This document shows, one piece after another, positions 1 through 8,036 of a DNA stretch of 64,000 nucleotides (the first letter of the stretch is position 1; the number at the start of each line of letters is the position of its first letter). Under the pieces are notes generated by a model. That model did not search any database. It was not told the DNA's origin and saw only the letters and a list, made by a program, of their open reading frames with translations. A program made the position numbers and the translations under genes. This stretch comes from Polaromonas sp. 39-63-25 (GTDB lineage Bacteria > Pseudomonadota > Gammaproteobacteria > Burkholderiales > Burkholderiaceae_C). The stretch is from NCBI RefSeq assembly GCF_002278925.1, contig NZ_NCJH01000014.1:1-64000 (forward strand), in the 5' to 3' direction.

Positions 1-8
1 ATTTCGCA

Positions 9-28
9 GCCAATAGCTGGCTATTGGC
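9..28. repeat. perfect 9-bp inverted repeat at window edge
   Basis: GCCAATAGC (9-17) and GCTATTGGC (20-28) are exact reverse complements separated by two bases. The outer bases ATTTC (1-5) and GAAAT (31-35) extend the symmetry imperfectly. It lies about 150 bp upstream of the glutathione S-transferase start and shares the GCTAT/ATAGC core of the dispersed family described below, so it may be a relative, a terminator stem for a gene left of the window, or an operator. Confidence 0.5.
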
Positions 29-176
29 AAGAAATTCAACGCAGCAGGCCGCCCGAGCCCGGCTGATCGCGCGCCGCAGGGGACTTGTTCAGCGCTTCCT
101 TTATGCCCTGCCGGCGTTGTGTACGCTGCCATGGCCTACCATGGCAACACCTCCTGAACCTTACCGGATTTTCCCC

Positions 177-848
177 ATGATCACTGTGCATCACCTCAAC
201 CACTCCCGCTCGCAACGCATCCTCTGGCTGCTGGAAGAACTGGGCGTTGACTACGAGATCCAGCGCTACGAGCGTGACCCCAAGACCATGCTGGCACCCG
301 CGACCTTGCGTGCTGTGCATCCGCTGGGCAAGTCGCCGGTCATCACCGACGGTGAACTGACCTTGGCCGAGTCCGGCGCCATCATTGATTACCTGATCGA
401 GCGTTATGGCGACGGAAAATTCTCTCCGCCAGCGGGAACACCGGCGCGCCTGCGCTACACCTACTGGCTGCATTACGCCGAAGGTTCGGCCATGTCGCCG
501 TTGCTGCTCAAGCTGGTGTTCGACAAGATAGAAACCACGCCCATGCCGTTTTTTGCCAAACCGATCGCCAAGGCGATCAGCGCCAAAACCAAGGCGGCTT
601 TCATCGAGCCGCAGATCACACAGCACCTGGACTACCTCGAGGGGGAGCTGGGAAAGAGCACCTGGTTTGCAGGTGAAGCGTTCAGCGGTGCGGATATCCA
701 GCTGAGTTTTGTGCTGGAGGCGGCGGCGGCGCGCGGCGGGCTGGATGCCAGCCGTCCGAAGCTGATGGCTTTCCTGAAGCGCATTCACGCGCGGCCGGCT
801 TACAAGCGGGCCATCGCACGCGGCGGGGAATACACCCTGCTGCACTGA
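177..848 (+). CDS. glutathione S-transferase family protein
   Basis: A 223-residue protein beginning with the thioredoxin-fold strand MITVHHLNHSRSQRILWLLEE, the usual GST N-terminal domain in which a Ser/Arg pair near residues 9-11 faces the glutathione. The block HPLGKSPVITDGELTLAESGAII (about residues 47-70) holds the cis-Pro and the ES dipeptide that bind the gamma-glutamyl part of glutathione. The remainder is the all-helical C-terminal domain. The reading frame is open back to a TTG at 24, but homology starts at the ATG at 177, so the upstream 51 codons are treated as leader. Cytosolic; the substrate is unknown. It stands alone, with no co-directional partner nearby. Confidence 0.9.
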   Translation: MITVHHLNHSRSQRILWLLEELGVDYEIQRYERDPKTMLAPATLRAVHPLGKSPVITDGELTLAESGAIIDYLIERYGDGKFSPPAGTPARLRYTYWLHYAEGSAMSPLLLKLVFDKIETTPMPFFAKPIAKAISAKTKAAFIEPQITQHLDYLEGELGKSTWFAGEAFSGADIQLSFVLEAAAARGGLDASRPKLMAFLKRIHARPAYKRAIARGGEYTLLH

Positions 849-859
849 ATTTTCAGGTC

Positions 860-913
860 TTTTATGCCCTCAGCCATTGAGGGACGGGCGCAAGCAGCTA
901 TCGATTCGATAGC
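860..913 (-). repeat. dispersed palindromic element (copy 1)
   Basis: It lies directly after the GST stop codon. A GC-rich arm (gccctcagcc...gggacgggcgcaagca) is followed by GCTATCGA-T-TCGATAGC (897-913), a perfect 8-bp stem with a single-base centre. The same arm and stem recur at about a dozen places in the window. The stem differs from copies such as 54756-54772 (TGA/TCA) by paired changes, as expected if a hairpin is conserved. Confidence 0.75.
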
Positions 914-946
914 GAATTCAATAGCGTTTTCTGCGCCGGTGCGGTT

Positions 947-1021
947 TCAGCGAAAGCCGAAGTAAGACAGGATGAAGCCGATGATGACGATCAGGCCGAC
1001 GATGTAAATGATGGTGTTCAT
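947..1021 (-). CDS. 24-residue single-span membrane protein
   Basis: The peptide MNTIIYIVGLIVIIGFILSYF continues for three residues (GFR) to its stop. It is one hydrophobic helix with a short basic end, a format common in proteobacterial small-protein families that lack an assigned role. The ATG at 1021 is preceded by AGAGGAACC, a fair Shine-Dalgarno, which favours this start over a longer frame reaching back to 1135. The longer N-terminus is Arg/Gly-rich and does not look like protein. Function unknown; location presumably inner membrane. It is followed on the same strand by nothing close, and lies upstream of the GST on the opposite strand. Confidence 0.6.
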   Translation of the reverse strand: MNTIIYIVGLIVIIGFILSYFGFR

Positions 1022-1179
1022 GTGGTTCCTCTGGGAGTTTTCCGGGTGCACCGGGATGTACACCTTCTGTCCCAGATCATGAACGCGGCGGCGGCCTCCG
1101 GCTGTAGGCTGCCCCTGCCTGCGGCCGTCAGACAAGGGCTACAGCGCCCCGGCCGCGGCCCCAGTTCAACTTCGGCGCG

Positions 1180-1377
1180 TCAGGCCTTGTTTTTCATGGA
1201 ACAGGTGTTCCAGCCGAACAGGGCGTAAGGCGGGCACCAGCCGATGGCACCGGTGGCCAGCGGAACGACGCCTATCCAGCCCCACAGGCCGACCGTGCCG
1301 GTGGCGGCCAGCGCTATCAGGACCAGGCCGATAACGATGCGAAGGATGCGGTCGATGCCGCCGACGTTGGATTTCAT
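1180..1377 (-). CDS. DUF2892 (YgaP-type) membrane protein
   Basis: A 65-residue protein with the DUF2892 pattern: the N-terminal MKSNVGGIDRILRIVIGLVL amphipathic helix, a second hydrophobic stretch at about residues 30-48, and GWCPPYALFGWNTC near the end, including the family's conserved Cys pair (about residues 47 and 59). In YgaP the domain is the membrane anchor of a rhodanese; here it stands alone. The start at 1377 has the Shine-Dalgarno AAAGGAGCTCACC. The Crp/Fnr gene lies directly upstream on the same strand, with a 14-bp palindrome in the gap. That arrangement suggests this gene is the regulator's target, perhaps in sulfur or redox metabolism (inference). Confidence 0.85.
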   Translation of the reverse strand: MKSNVGGIDRILRIVIGLVLIALAATGTVGLWGWIGVVPLATGAIGWCPPYALFGWNTCSMKNKA

Positions 1378-1414
1378 GGTGAGCTCCTTTGAAAAAGGGG
1401 AAGGACTGATGACC

Positions 1415-1458
1415 GCATTAGGCGCCCTGGCACGGCCCGGGTCAGTGACCTGGGTCAC
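1415..1458 (-). promoter_or_regulatory. candidate Crp/Fnr-type operator and promoter of the DUF2892 gene
   Basis: GTGAC-CTGG-GTCAC (1445-1458) is a perfect palindrome with the 4-base spacer typical of Fnr/DNR-type half-sites. Read on the minus strand, a weak -10-like TAATGC sits at 1420-1415. The palindrome centre is then about 42-43 bp upstream of the predicted start of transcription, the usual position for class II activation. The adjacent Crp/Fnr gene product is the obvious candidate to bind it. The promoter call is inference. Confidence 0.45.
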
Positions 1459-1486
1459 GCAGCAGCCTTGCGGGCCGCCCCGGGGC

Positions 1487-2137
1487 TCAGGCGGGCAGGT
1501 CCGCGGCCATGGCGCGTAATGCGGCGCTGTCGCGGATGTGAATGTGCTCGCGTGCGAGTTCGACCCAGCCTTCACGCTCAAAGCGGCGCAACAGGCGCGA
1601 GACGATTTCACGCACGGTGCCGAGTTCGTCGGCGAGCGTCTGGTGCGTTAGCGCCAGGTCCTGGCCGCGGCCCAGCAGCGCGGCCGCCAGCCGCTGGTCC
1701 AGCCGCTGGAAGGCGATGGCATCGATCAGCCCGGTGAGGTCGGCCATGCGTTCGGCAAACAGGCCCAGCACCTCGTTGCGGAAAACCGGGGTTTCCAGCC
1801 AGCGGGCGAACACCGGCGGGGCAATCAGCAGCAGGGTGGTGGGCCGGGTGGTCACGCCCTGGGCCGACAGCGGCTGGCTGCGAAACAGGCAGGCGCTGGA
1901 GACCAGGCACAACTCGCCGGGGACCACGCGGTAGAGCTCCAGCGAGCGCCCGTCGCCGGAATGGCGCGAGACCTTGACCTCGCCGCTGAGCACCAGCGGA
2001 AAGCCCTGGCAGGGCGCGTGTTCGTCAAACAGCACGGTGCCTGCCGGCACGCTGAGCGGGCCGGCGTCGGGCCCCAGCTCGGCCAGCGTGGGCACGACTT
2101 CGGCCAGGGCGGGGTACAAGGCGAGGGGGTCGTTCAT
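1487..2137 (-). CDS. Crp/Fnr family transcriptional regulator
   Basis: A 216-residue regulator. The N-terminal half is a cyclic-nucleotide-binding-type beta roll (GTVLFDEHAPCQGFPLVLSGEVKV, then YRVVPGELCLVSS). The C-terminal half is a winged helix-turn-helix with LTHQTLADELGTVREIVSRL as recognition segment. There is no N-terminal Cys cluster, so it is not an oxygen-sensing Fnr with a 4Fe-4S centre; single cysteines (for example in LCLVSSACLF) could sense redox state. An in-frame GTG at 2194 would add 19 Thr/Pro-rich residues, so the ATG at 2137 is preferred. It is upstream of the DUF2892 gene with a palindrome between them. Confidence 0.88.
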   Translation of the reverse strand: MNDPLALYPALAEVVPTLAELGPDAGPLSVPAGTVLFDEHAPCQGFPLVLSGEVKVSRHSGDGRSLELYRVVPGELCLVSSACLFRSQPLSAQGVTTRPTTLLLIAPPVFARWLETPVFRNEVLGLFAERMADLTGLIDAIAFQRLDQRLAAALLGRGQDLALTHQTLADELGTVREIVSRLLRRFEREGWVELAREHIHIRDSAALRAMAADLPA

Positions 2138-2197
2138 GGGGCTGATGCTCGTTTCCGGGGTGGCCGGGGTGGTGGCAGGCTTTGCCGGCGTCACTAT

Positions 2198-2250
2198 GCT
2201 ACCAAATCAATAGCTGCTTGCTCCCGTCCCTGTTGGGCTGGAGGCCAAAA
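2198..2250 (+). repeat. dispersed palindromic element (copy 2)
   Basis: GCTA(9 bases)TAGC is followed by the arm tgcttgctcccgtccc...gggctggaggcc, the reverse orientation of copy 1. It fills the space between the stop codon of recJ (2255) and the start region of the Crp/Fnr gene, both on the minus strand. Confidence 0.75.
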
Positions 2251-2254
2251 TCAT

Positions 2255-3991
2255 TCAAATCTCCGCCGCCTCCACCAGAAAACGCACACGTTTGATGCCC
2301 TGCCATTCGTCGGCATCGAGCCGGAAGGCGAGTTTGACGCGCGCCGGCAGCGACTCGGTGTGGCCGAACCAGATGCCGTCCACCGGCTGGCCCTGGTGCT
2401 TGAGCTTGAGCGACAGGTGTTTTTCGCCGACCAGCCGCTGCGAGATGACCTCGACTTCCTCGCTGAAAGTCGGTGCCGCAAAACCCTGGCCCCAGACCTC
2501 TTTATGTAGCGTGTCCACCAGGTCGGCGCGCCGGTACTCGGGCGCCAGCGGACCGTCGGTGTCGATGCGGCGCAGCAAGGTGGCGGCGTCCAGCCACTCG
2601 TGCGCCACCAGTTGCAGCGCCTGCTCGAACACCTCGAAGTGTTCCTCGGCAATCGTGCAGCCGGCCGCCATCGCATGGCCGCCGAAACGCAGCAACACGC
2701 CGGGGTGGCGCTTGGCCACCAGGTCCAGCGCATCGCGCAGATGAAAGCCCGCAATCGAGCGGCCCGAACCCTTGAGCTCGTGTTCCTTGCCCGGCGCCTG
2801 GCTGGCGGCAAACACAAAGGTCGGGCGGTGCAGCTTGTCCTTGATGCGCGAGGCGACGATGCCGACCACACCTTCGTGGAAGTCCGGGTCGAAGATGGCG
2901 ATGGCCGGCGGCGGCCCATATTCCCCGTGAGCATCTTCGTCGATCATTGCATCGGCGGCCAACTGGGCCTGCTCGCGCATGCCGGCCTCGATGTCGCGCC
3001 GCTCGCGGTTGATGCCGTCCAGCGTTTTTGCCAGTTCGTCGGCGCGGCCCGCATCGTCGGTCAGCAGGCACTCGATGCCCAGCGTCATGTCGCTGAGCCG
3101 GCCGGCGGCGTTGATGCGCGGGCCGACCGCAAAACCAAAGTCGAAACTGGTCGCCACCGCCGCGACGCGACCGGCGGCGGTGAACAGCGCCGCCAGGCCG
3201 GCCGGCAGGGCGCCGCTGCGTATGCGCTTGAGGCCTTGCGCCACCAGGCGGCGGTTGTTGGCGTCGAGCCGGACGACGTCGGCGACGGTGCCGAGTGCCA
3301 CCAACGGCAGCAGGGTATCCAGCTTGGGCTGGTTGCCGGCATCAAACACGCCGCGCTTGCGTAATTCGGCGCGCAGGGCCAGCAACACATAAAACATCAC
3401 GCCGACACCGGCCATGGCCTTGCTCTCGAACGTGCAGCCGGGCTGGTTCGGGTTCACGATCACGTCGGCGTCGGGCAGCACGATGGCGCCGTCCCGGAGC
3501 GCTGGCAGGTGGTGATCGGTCACGAGTACCTGCATGCCCAGTTCACGCGCGCGCGCCACGCCCTCGATGCTGGCGATGCCGTTGTCCACCGTGACGAGAA
3601 GGTCAGCGCCGGTGGCCTTGACGCGCTCGGCAATCGTCGCGGTCAGCCCGTAACCGTCGACCACGCGGTCCGGCACGATGTAGCCGACCTGGGTCGCGCC
3701 CAGCAGGCGCAGGCCGCGCAGCGCGACGGCGCAGGCGGTGGCGCCGTCGCAGTCGTAGTCGGCCACCACGCATATCTTCTTGTTCGCGGCGATGGCGTCG
3801 GCCAGCAGCACGGCCGCCTCCGTCGTGCCTTTCATGGCCGACGGAGGCAGCAGCCGGGCCAGGCCGTCGTCGAGTTCATCGGCGGTGCGCACCCCGCGCG
3901 CGGCGTACAACTGCGCCAGCAAGGGGTGGACGCCGGCCTGCTGCAGCGCCCACACGCTGCGTGGCGGTGCTTCGCGTACTATTATTTTCAT
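2255..3991 (-). CDS. recJ: single-stranded-DNA-specific exonuclease RecJ
   Basis: A 578-residue DHH-family nuclease that degrades single-stranded DNA 5' to 3' in RecF-pathway recombination, mismatch repair and base excision. The metal-binding motifs are visible: DYDCDG at 78-83, the VDNGI segment at 135-139 and DHH at 159-161, followed by the DHHA1 domain (GSGRSIAGFHLRDAL, GGHAMAAGC) and a C-terminal OB-like region. Length is normal. The ATG at 3991 overlaps the stop of the upstream COG4255 gene by 4 bases (ATGA), so the two are probably co-translated. A copy of the dispersed palindromic element spans this junction and encodes the first residues. Confidence 0.96.
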   Translation of the reverse strand: MKIIVREAPPRSVWALQQAGVHPLLAQLYAARGVRTADELDDGLARLLPPSAMKGTTEAAVLLADAIAANKKICVVADYDCDGATACAVALRGLRLLGATQVGYIVPDRVVDGYGLTATIAERVKATGADLLVTVDNGIASIEGVARARELGMQVLVTDHHLPALRDGAIVLPDADVIVNPNQPGCTFESKAMAGVGVMFYVLLALRAELRKRGVFDAGNQPKLDTLLPLVALGTVADVVRLDANNRRLVAQGLKRIRSGALPAGLAALFTAAGRVAAVATSFDFGFAVGPRINAAGRLSDMTLGIECLLTDDAGRADELAKTLDGINRERRDIEAGMREQAQLAADAMIDEDAHGEYGPPPAIAIFDPDFHEGVVGIVASRIKDKLHRPTFVFAASQAPGKEHELKGSGRSIAGFHLRDALDLVAKRHPGVLLRFGGHAMAAGCTIAEEHFEVFEQALQLVAHEWLDAATLLRRIDTDGPLAPEYRRADLVDTLHKEVWGQGFAAPTFSEEVEVISQRLVGEKHLSLKLKHQGQPVDGIWFGHTESLPARVKLAFRLDADEWQGIKRVRFLVEAAEI

Positions 3992-4032
3992 AGCTGCTCA
4001 AGCAGAGCTGGAAAGGGCTGCTGGCCAAAAAG
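3979..4032 (+). repeat. dispersed palindromic element spanning the COG4255/recJ junction
   Basis: The element runs ctattattttcatagctgct...gctggaaagggctgctggccaaaaag, the same order as the 54756-54810 copy. It contains the recJ start codon, the overlapping stop codon of the upstream gene and that gene's last roughly 13 codons. The GC-rich arm is less well kept than in intergenic copies. Confidence 0.55.
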
Positions 4033-4965
4033 ACTTTTCATTCGGGAGAAAATTCCGGTGGAGGTGGTTTCAAAGGTCAAGGCGTTGCGCTCACCGCACA
4101 GGCTCAGCCGGACGGTCGCGCCGCCTTGCTGCAAGGCGAGCAGCCGCGCGCCTTCGCCGGCATCGAGGGCCGTCCATGCTCGTGTGTAGGCGGCCCAGTC
4201 GTCGCTGAAAACGGCGTGTGCCAGGCTGCGTGAGACCGTGGTGTCGGGCGGCACCCTGGCAGGGAAGGTGTCAGGCAAGGCACCGCTACCGCTGATCCAG
4301 ATGGAGTTGACGGCCAGTTGCCTTCTTGCCGCACGCGCATCGTTGACCGCATGGGTGTAAAGCAGCATCTGCATTTCGTTCTGCAACAACCTCATGGCCC
4401 GGCCGGGAACGCCGCCGGGCAGCCAGGTGTCCACATGGCGGCCCAGCACGCGGTCCAGCGAGGCGCTGGGCAGGTCGCGAAACAGCTCGCCTTCGGCCAG
4501 CCAGCGTGTCGGCGCCGCGTAGTGCAGCGTGATGCCATAGGTCTCGAAATAGGGCTGCATGGCCGCCAGCAGCGTGCGCGACTCGGCCTCCGGCAGGTCC
4601 AGCAAGGCCGGGTCGGTCATCGTGGCGTGGTCGCGGCCCATGGCCCAGTGGCAGGGCGTGATGAACGCCCAGGCCCGGGCCGCGGACACGCCGCCGCTCT
4701 GCAGATGCTGCCAGGCGGCCCAGGGAATCAGGCCGTCGGGTGCCTGCAGGCCCAGCCCCCGGGCCAGTACACGCTCGTGCGGCGGCGTCAGCGAACGCAC
4801 ATCGCCGCTGTCGGTGTGGACCAGCTTCATGCCCTGCAGCAACTTGCCGAGGTGGCGCCAGCCGGCGGGAGGCATGGCCTGGACGGCAGGCAGCCAGTCG
4901 TCAGAGGCGCAGGCGGCAAACGGCAGCACCCAGTGGTGTTGGGGCGGGGGGAGGGAGGCGGGCAT
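3988..4965 (-). CDS. COG4255-type conserved protein, phosphoglycerate-mutase-like annotation
   Basis: A 325-residue soluble protein resembling a Burkholderiales family often annotated as (2,3-bisphosphoglycerate-independent) phosphoglycerate mutase, but I see no clear metal-binding or phosphoserine motifs of that enzyme, so the function is unassigned. Notable segments are LTPPHERVLARGLGL (about 61-75), FITPCHWAMGRDHATM (about 102-117) and LLQNEMQMLLYTHAVNDARA (about 193-212). The ATG at 4965 gives the best N-terminus; the frame further upstream crosses the divergent lolC gene. Its stop overlaps the recJ start, indicating a two-gene operon. The last about 13 residues are encoded inside a dispersed repeat, so the C-terminus may be replaced relative to relatives. 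Confidence 0.75.
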   Translation of the reverse strand: MPASLPPPQHHWVLPFAACASDDWLPAVQAMPPAGWRHLGKLLQGMKLVHTDSGDVRSLTPPHERVLARGLGLQAPDGLIPWAAWQHLQSGGVSAARAWAFITPCHWAMGRDHATMTDPALLDLPEAESRTLLAAMQPYFETYGITLHYAAPTRWLAEGELFRDLPSASLDRVLGRHVDTWLPGGVPGRAMRLLQNEMQMLLYTHAVNDARAARRQLAVNSIWISGSGALPDTFPARVPPDTTVSRSLAHAVFSDDWAAYTRAWTALDAGEGARLLALQQGGATVRLSLCGERNALTFETTSTGIFSRMKSLFGQQPFPALLEQL

Positions 4966-5010
4966 CCCCTTATTGTCCGGGATGGCGCGAGCAGATGCCA
5001 CAATCGCCCC

Positions 5011-6267
5011 ATGCAAATCCCCTACGAACTGATTCTGGGCTGGCGTTACACGCGCGCCGGCCGCGCCACGCGGCGCAACGGGTTTATTTCCTTCATCTCG
5101 GGCGTCTCCATGCTGGGCATTGCGCTGGGCGTGGCGGCGCTGATCATCGTGCTCAGTGTGATGAACGGTTTCCAGAAAGAGGTGCGCGACCGCATGCTGG
5201 GCGTGATCTCGCACATCGAGGTGTTTGCGCCCAATGGCGCCGCCCTGCCCGATGTGCAGAAAACCCTGGCCGAGATCCGGCAGAACCCGCAGGTCATTGG
5301 TGCCGCCAGCTTTATTGCCGCGCAGGCCTTGCTGGCCCGCGGCGAGGACATGAAGGGCGCGATCGTGCGCGGCATCGACCCGGCGCTCGAAGGGCAGGTC
5401 ACCGACCTGGCCGTCGACCTGAAGGACACGGCCTTGCCCAAGCTGGTGTCCGGCGAGTTCGGTGTGGTGCTGGGCATCGAACTGGCGCGTTCGCTCGGCG
5501 TGCGTGAGGGCGACCAGGTGACGCTGATTGCGCCCAGTGGCCAGGTGACCCCGGCCGGTGTGGTGCCGCGCCTGAAACAGATGACGGTGGTGGGAGCGTT
5601 TGACTCCGGCCACTTTGAGTACGACTCGGCGCTGGTCATGCTGCACCAGGACGACGCCGCGAAAATTTTCCGACTCGAAGGCCCGACCGGCATACGCATC
5701 AAGCTCAGGGACCTGCACCAGGCGCGCGAAGTGGCGGCCGAGTTGTCACGCAGCCTCAGCGGCGATTTGTTGATCCGCGACTGGACGCGCCAGAACAAGA
5801 CCTGGTTTGCCGCGGTGCAGCTGGAAAAACGCATGATGTTCATCATCCTGACGCTGATCGTGGCCGTGGCCGCCTTCAACCTGGTCAGCACGCTGGTGAT
5901 GACGGTGACCGACAAACGCGCCGACATCGCCATCCTGCGCACCCTGGGCGCCAGCCCGAAAAGCATCATGGGCATCTTCATGGTGCAGGGCGCGATGGTC
6001 GGCGTGATCGGCACGCTCTCCGGCCTGCTGCTGGGCCTGGGCATCGCGCTCAACATCGACGTGCTCGTGCCGGCGCTGGAGCGCCTGCTCAACGCCAGCT
6101 TCCTGCCGAAAGACATCTACCTGATCAGCCGCATGCCCAGCGACCCGCAATACGCCGACATCATGCCGATCGCGGTGATTGCGCTGGTGCTGGCGTTTCT
6201 GGCCACCATCTATCCGAGCTGGCGCGCCAGCAGAGTCAATCCCGCAGAGGCCCTGAGATATGAGTGA
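5011..6267 (+). CDS. lolC: lipoprotein-releasing ABC transporter permease LolC/E
   Basis: A 418-residue permease of the LolCDE system, which extracts lipoproteins from the outer leaflet of the inner membrane and hands them to LolA. The N-terminus ([21 protein letters not shown]) is the family signature. It is followed by transmembrane helix 1 (about 22-50), a large periplasmic MacB-like domain and three C-terminal helices (from about residue 272: [21 protein letters not shown]), with the coupling motif [16 protein letters not shown] between. The start at 5011 is shared by the whole family; upstream extensions are antisense to the COG4255 gene. The stop overlaps lolD by 8 bases. No second permease gene follows, so the complex may use two copies of this subunit. 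Confidence 0.94.
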   Translation: MQIPYELILGWRYTRAGRATRRNGFISFISGVSMLGIALGVAALIIVLSVMNGFQKEVRDRMLGVISHIEVFAPNGAALPDVQKTLAEIRQNPQVIGAASFIAAQALLARGEDMKGAIVRGIDPALEGQVTDLAVDLKDTALPKLVSGEFGVVLGIELARSLGVREGDQVTLIAPSGQVTPAGVVPRLKQMTVVGAFDSGHFEYDSALVMLHQDDAAKIFRLEGPTGIRIKLRDLHQAREVAAELSRSLSGDLLIRDWTRQNKTWFAAVQLEKRMMFIILTLIVAVAAFNLVSTLVMTVTDKRADIAILRTLGASPKSIMGIFMVQGAMVGVIGTLSGLLLGLGIALNIDVLVPALERLLNASFLPKDIYLISRMPSDPQYADIMPIAVIALVLAFLATIYPSWRASRVNPAEALRYE

Positions 6268-6964
6268 TGTTGTTCTTAAAGCCCAGGGCCTGACCAAACG
6301 TTTTCACGAAGGGCCTATCGACCTGACCGTGCTGCACGGCGTGGACCTGCGGGTGATGGCCGGCGAAACGCTGGCGATTGTCGGCGCCTCGGGTTCCGGC
6401 AAAAGCACCTTGCTGCACCTGATGGGTGGGCTGGACGCGCCCACCAGCGGCAGTGTCGAGCTCAAGGGGCAACTGATGTCCTCGCTGTCGGCGGCCGAAC
6501 AGGGCGAGCTGCGCAACCGGCACCTGGGGTTTGTTTACCAGTTCCACCACCTGCTGCCCGAGTTCAGCGCGCTCGACAACGTGGCCATGCCGCTGTGGAT
6601 ACGGCGCGAGGACCGCGAAAAAGCGGCGCAAATCGCCACCGCCATGCTGGCCAGCGTGGGCCTGAAAGACCGCATCCACCACCGTCCGGCCGAACTCTCG
6701 GGCGGCGAGCGCCAGCGTGTGGCGATTGCGCGTGCGCTGGTCACGCGGCCGGCCTGCGTGCTGGCTGACGAACCCACCGGCAACCTGGACCGGACCACCG
6801 CCGACGGCGTGTTCGAGCTGATGCTGCAACTCGCCCGCGAGCACGGCACCGCCTTTGTGATGGTGACGCACGACGAAACACTGGCCGCGCGTTGTGGCCG
6901 GCGTTTCAGGCTGGTGTCGGGGCGCCTGTCGAAATGGGCGGCCAGTCCGGCGCAAGGGCATTAA
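6260..6964 (+). CDS. lolD: lipoprotein-releasing ABC transporter ATPase LolD
   Basis: A 234-residue ABC ATPase. Walker A is GASGSGKST at 42-50, the Q-loop is FVYQF (Gln94), the signature is LSGGERQR at 146-153, Walker B with the catalytic Glu is [11 protein letters not shown] ending at 177, and the H-loop lies in VMVTHDET. It powers lipoprotein release with the membrane protein encoded just upstream, whose stop codon it overlaps by 8 bases (translational coupling). Nothing unusual in length or motifs. Confidence 0.95.
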   Translation: MSDVVLKAQGLTKRFHEGPIDLTVLHGVDLRVMAGETLAIVGASGSGKSTLLHLMGGLDAPTSGSVELKGQLMSSLSAAEQGELRNRHLGFVYQFHHLLPEFSALDNVAMPLWIRREDREKAAQIATAMLASVGLKDRIHHRPAELSGGERQRVAIARALVTRPACVLADEPTGNLDRTTADGVFELMLQLAREHGTAFVMVTHDETLAARCGRRFRLVSGRLSKWAASPAQGH

Positions 6965-7106
6965 CCGGCCTCGCGCCCTGGAAAGGGCCGGACGTGCATA
7001 ATCTTGGGTCCCCTCGTCGCCCGCGCCTGCGCTTTTTCCTGCCGGTGAGCCCTTCAACATGCCGTGGCAGTGCCTTGCCCGCGGCCCAGGACAACGCCAC
7101 CTGCGC

Positions 7107-7397
7107 ATGACCGATCACTACACCGCCCTCGGGCTGGACAGCGCTGCCACGCTGGCCGACGTCAAGAAAGCCTTTCGCCAGAAGGCGTCGTTCTGGCACC
7201 CCGACAAAAATCCCGATCCGCAGGCGCCGGCGCGTTTTCGGTCGGTGCAGGAAGCGTACGAAGTGCTGTCGGACGCGGACAAACGCCAGGCCTACGACGA
7301 CAACCGGCGCCGCAACCTGCTCGACAGCCCGCTGGCCACCGCGACCGATATCTGGCAAAACTATTTCAACCCGCTGCTCACCTCTGAGCTCCGCTGA
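7107..7397 (+). CDS. J-domain (DnaJ-like) protein
   Basis: A 96-residue protein that is little more than a J domain. It starts MTDHYTALGLDSAATLADVKK; the essential HPD tripeptide is in SFWHPDKNPD (about residues 31-33), followed by helix III (FRSVQEAYEVLSDADKRQAYD). J domains stimulate the ATPase of a DnaK/HscA-type Hsp70. No Gly/Phe-rich linker, zinc finger or client-binding domain is present, so specificity must come from its short C-terminus or a partner. It heads a cluster with three unrecognised genes (gaps of 3, 33 and 31 bases), which suggests they form one unit. The start is the ATG at 7107; an upstream ATG at 7059 adds residues unlike the family. Confidence 0.85.
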   Translation: MTDHYTALGLDSAATLADVKKAFRQKASFWHPDKNPDPQAPARFRSVQEAYEVLSDADKRQAYDDNRRRNLLDSPLATATDIWQNYFNPLLTSELR

Positions 7398-7400
7398 CCC

Positions 7401-8003
7401 ATGGAACTGAACAATGAAAAACCCGGTGGCATGAGCATCTCCCCCTATTTCCTCGACCTGCGTTCGGCCTACCAGTCCGAGATGGATGACCTGCGCTTCG
7501 ACTCCGAGGGGCGCGACGTGCTGCACCAGCGGCTGGCCGGCAAACGCCAGGAGCTCGCCTTTCTGCTCCAGATGATGGAACTCAGCCCCGAGATGGTGGC
7601 GGTGGTGTTTCACCAGGGGTTTGACTTCACCGGGCGGGTCGTCATGGATCACCTGCTCACCCATGACGCCGATGTTTTTCCGGCCTGGAGCAGCCTGGCG
7701 GGCAGCTGTGAGCTGGCGCCCTGGGCACAGGATCTGGCGCAGATCGTTCTGGAGTCGCCGGGCGGCGACCGGTTTATGACACTGACGGCGGGTCTGGAAT
7801 ACATGGCCGGCCTGCCGGTAGCCGCGGCGGGGCTCGCCCTGGGCGGCGACGAAGAAGATGACGAAGACAGCGACCAGGGCGGCGATGACGAGCTGGTGAT
7901 TTTTGCCGACGATGGCGAGGGCGGGCAGGGTAGTGATGCCCGCGCACGCCAGGAAGCCGGTGCCGACTGGCTGGTCCAGCAGGGCTTCGACCAGAAAGAC
8001 TGA
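7401..8003 (+). CDS. hypothetical protein, J-domain cluster gene 2
   Basis: A 200-residue protein I do not recognise. It is soluble, mainly helical by composition in the first 130 residues (PYFLDLRSAYQSEMDDLRF, LAFLLQMMELSPEMVAVVF), then has a very acidic low-complexity stretch (GGDEEDDEDSDQGGDDE, about 148-164) and ends with WLVQQGFDQKD. It starts three bases after the J-domain gene's stop codon, so translation is likely coupled. The acidic tract is shared in type with the next protein's C-terminus and may be a protein or RNA-contact mimic (inference). Confidence 0.7.
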   Translation: MELNNEKPGGMSISPYFLDLRSAYQSEMDDLRFDSEGRDVLHQRLAGKRQELAFLLQMMELSPEMVAVVFHQGFDFTGRVVMDHLLTHDADVFPAWSSLAGSCELAPWAQDLAQIVLESPGGDRFMTLTAGLEYMAGLPVAAAGLALGGDEEDDEDSDQGGDDELVIFADDGEGGQGSDARARQEAGADWLVQQGFDQKD

Positions 8004-8036
8004 TGCCAGCCACATGACCCGGAAAGTGAAACCCTG

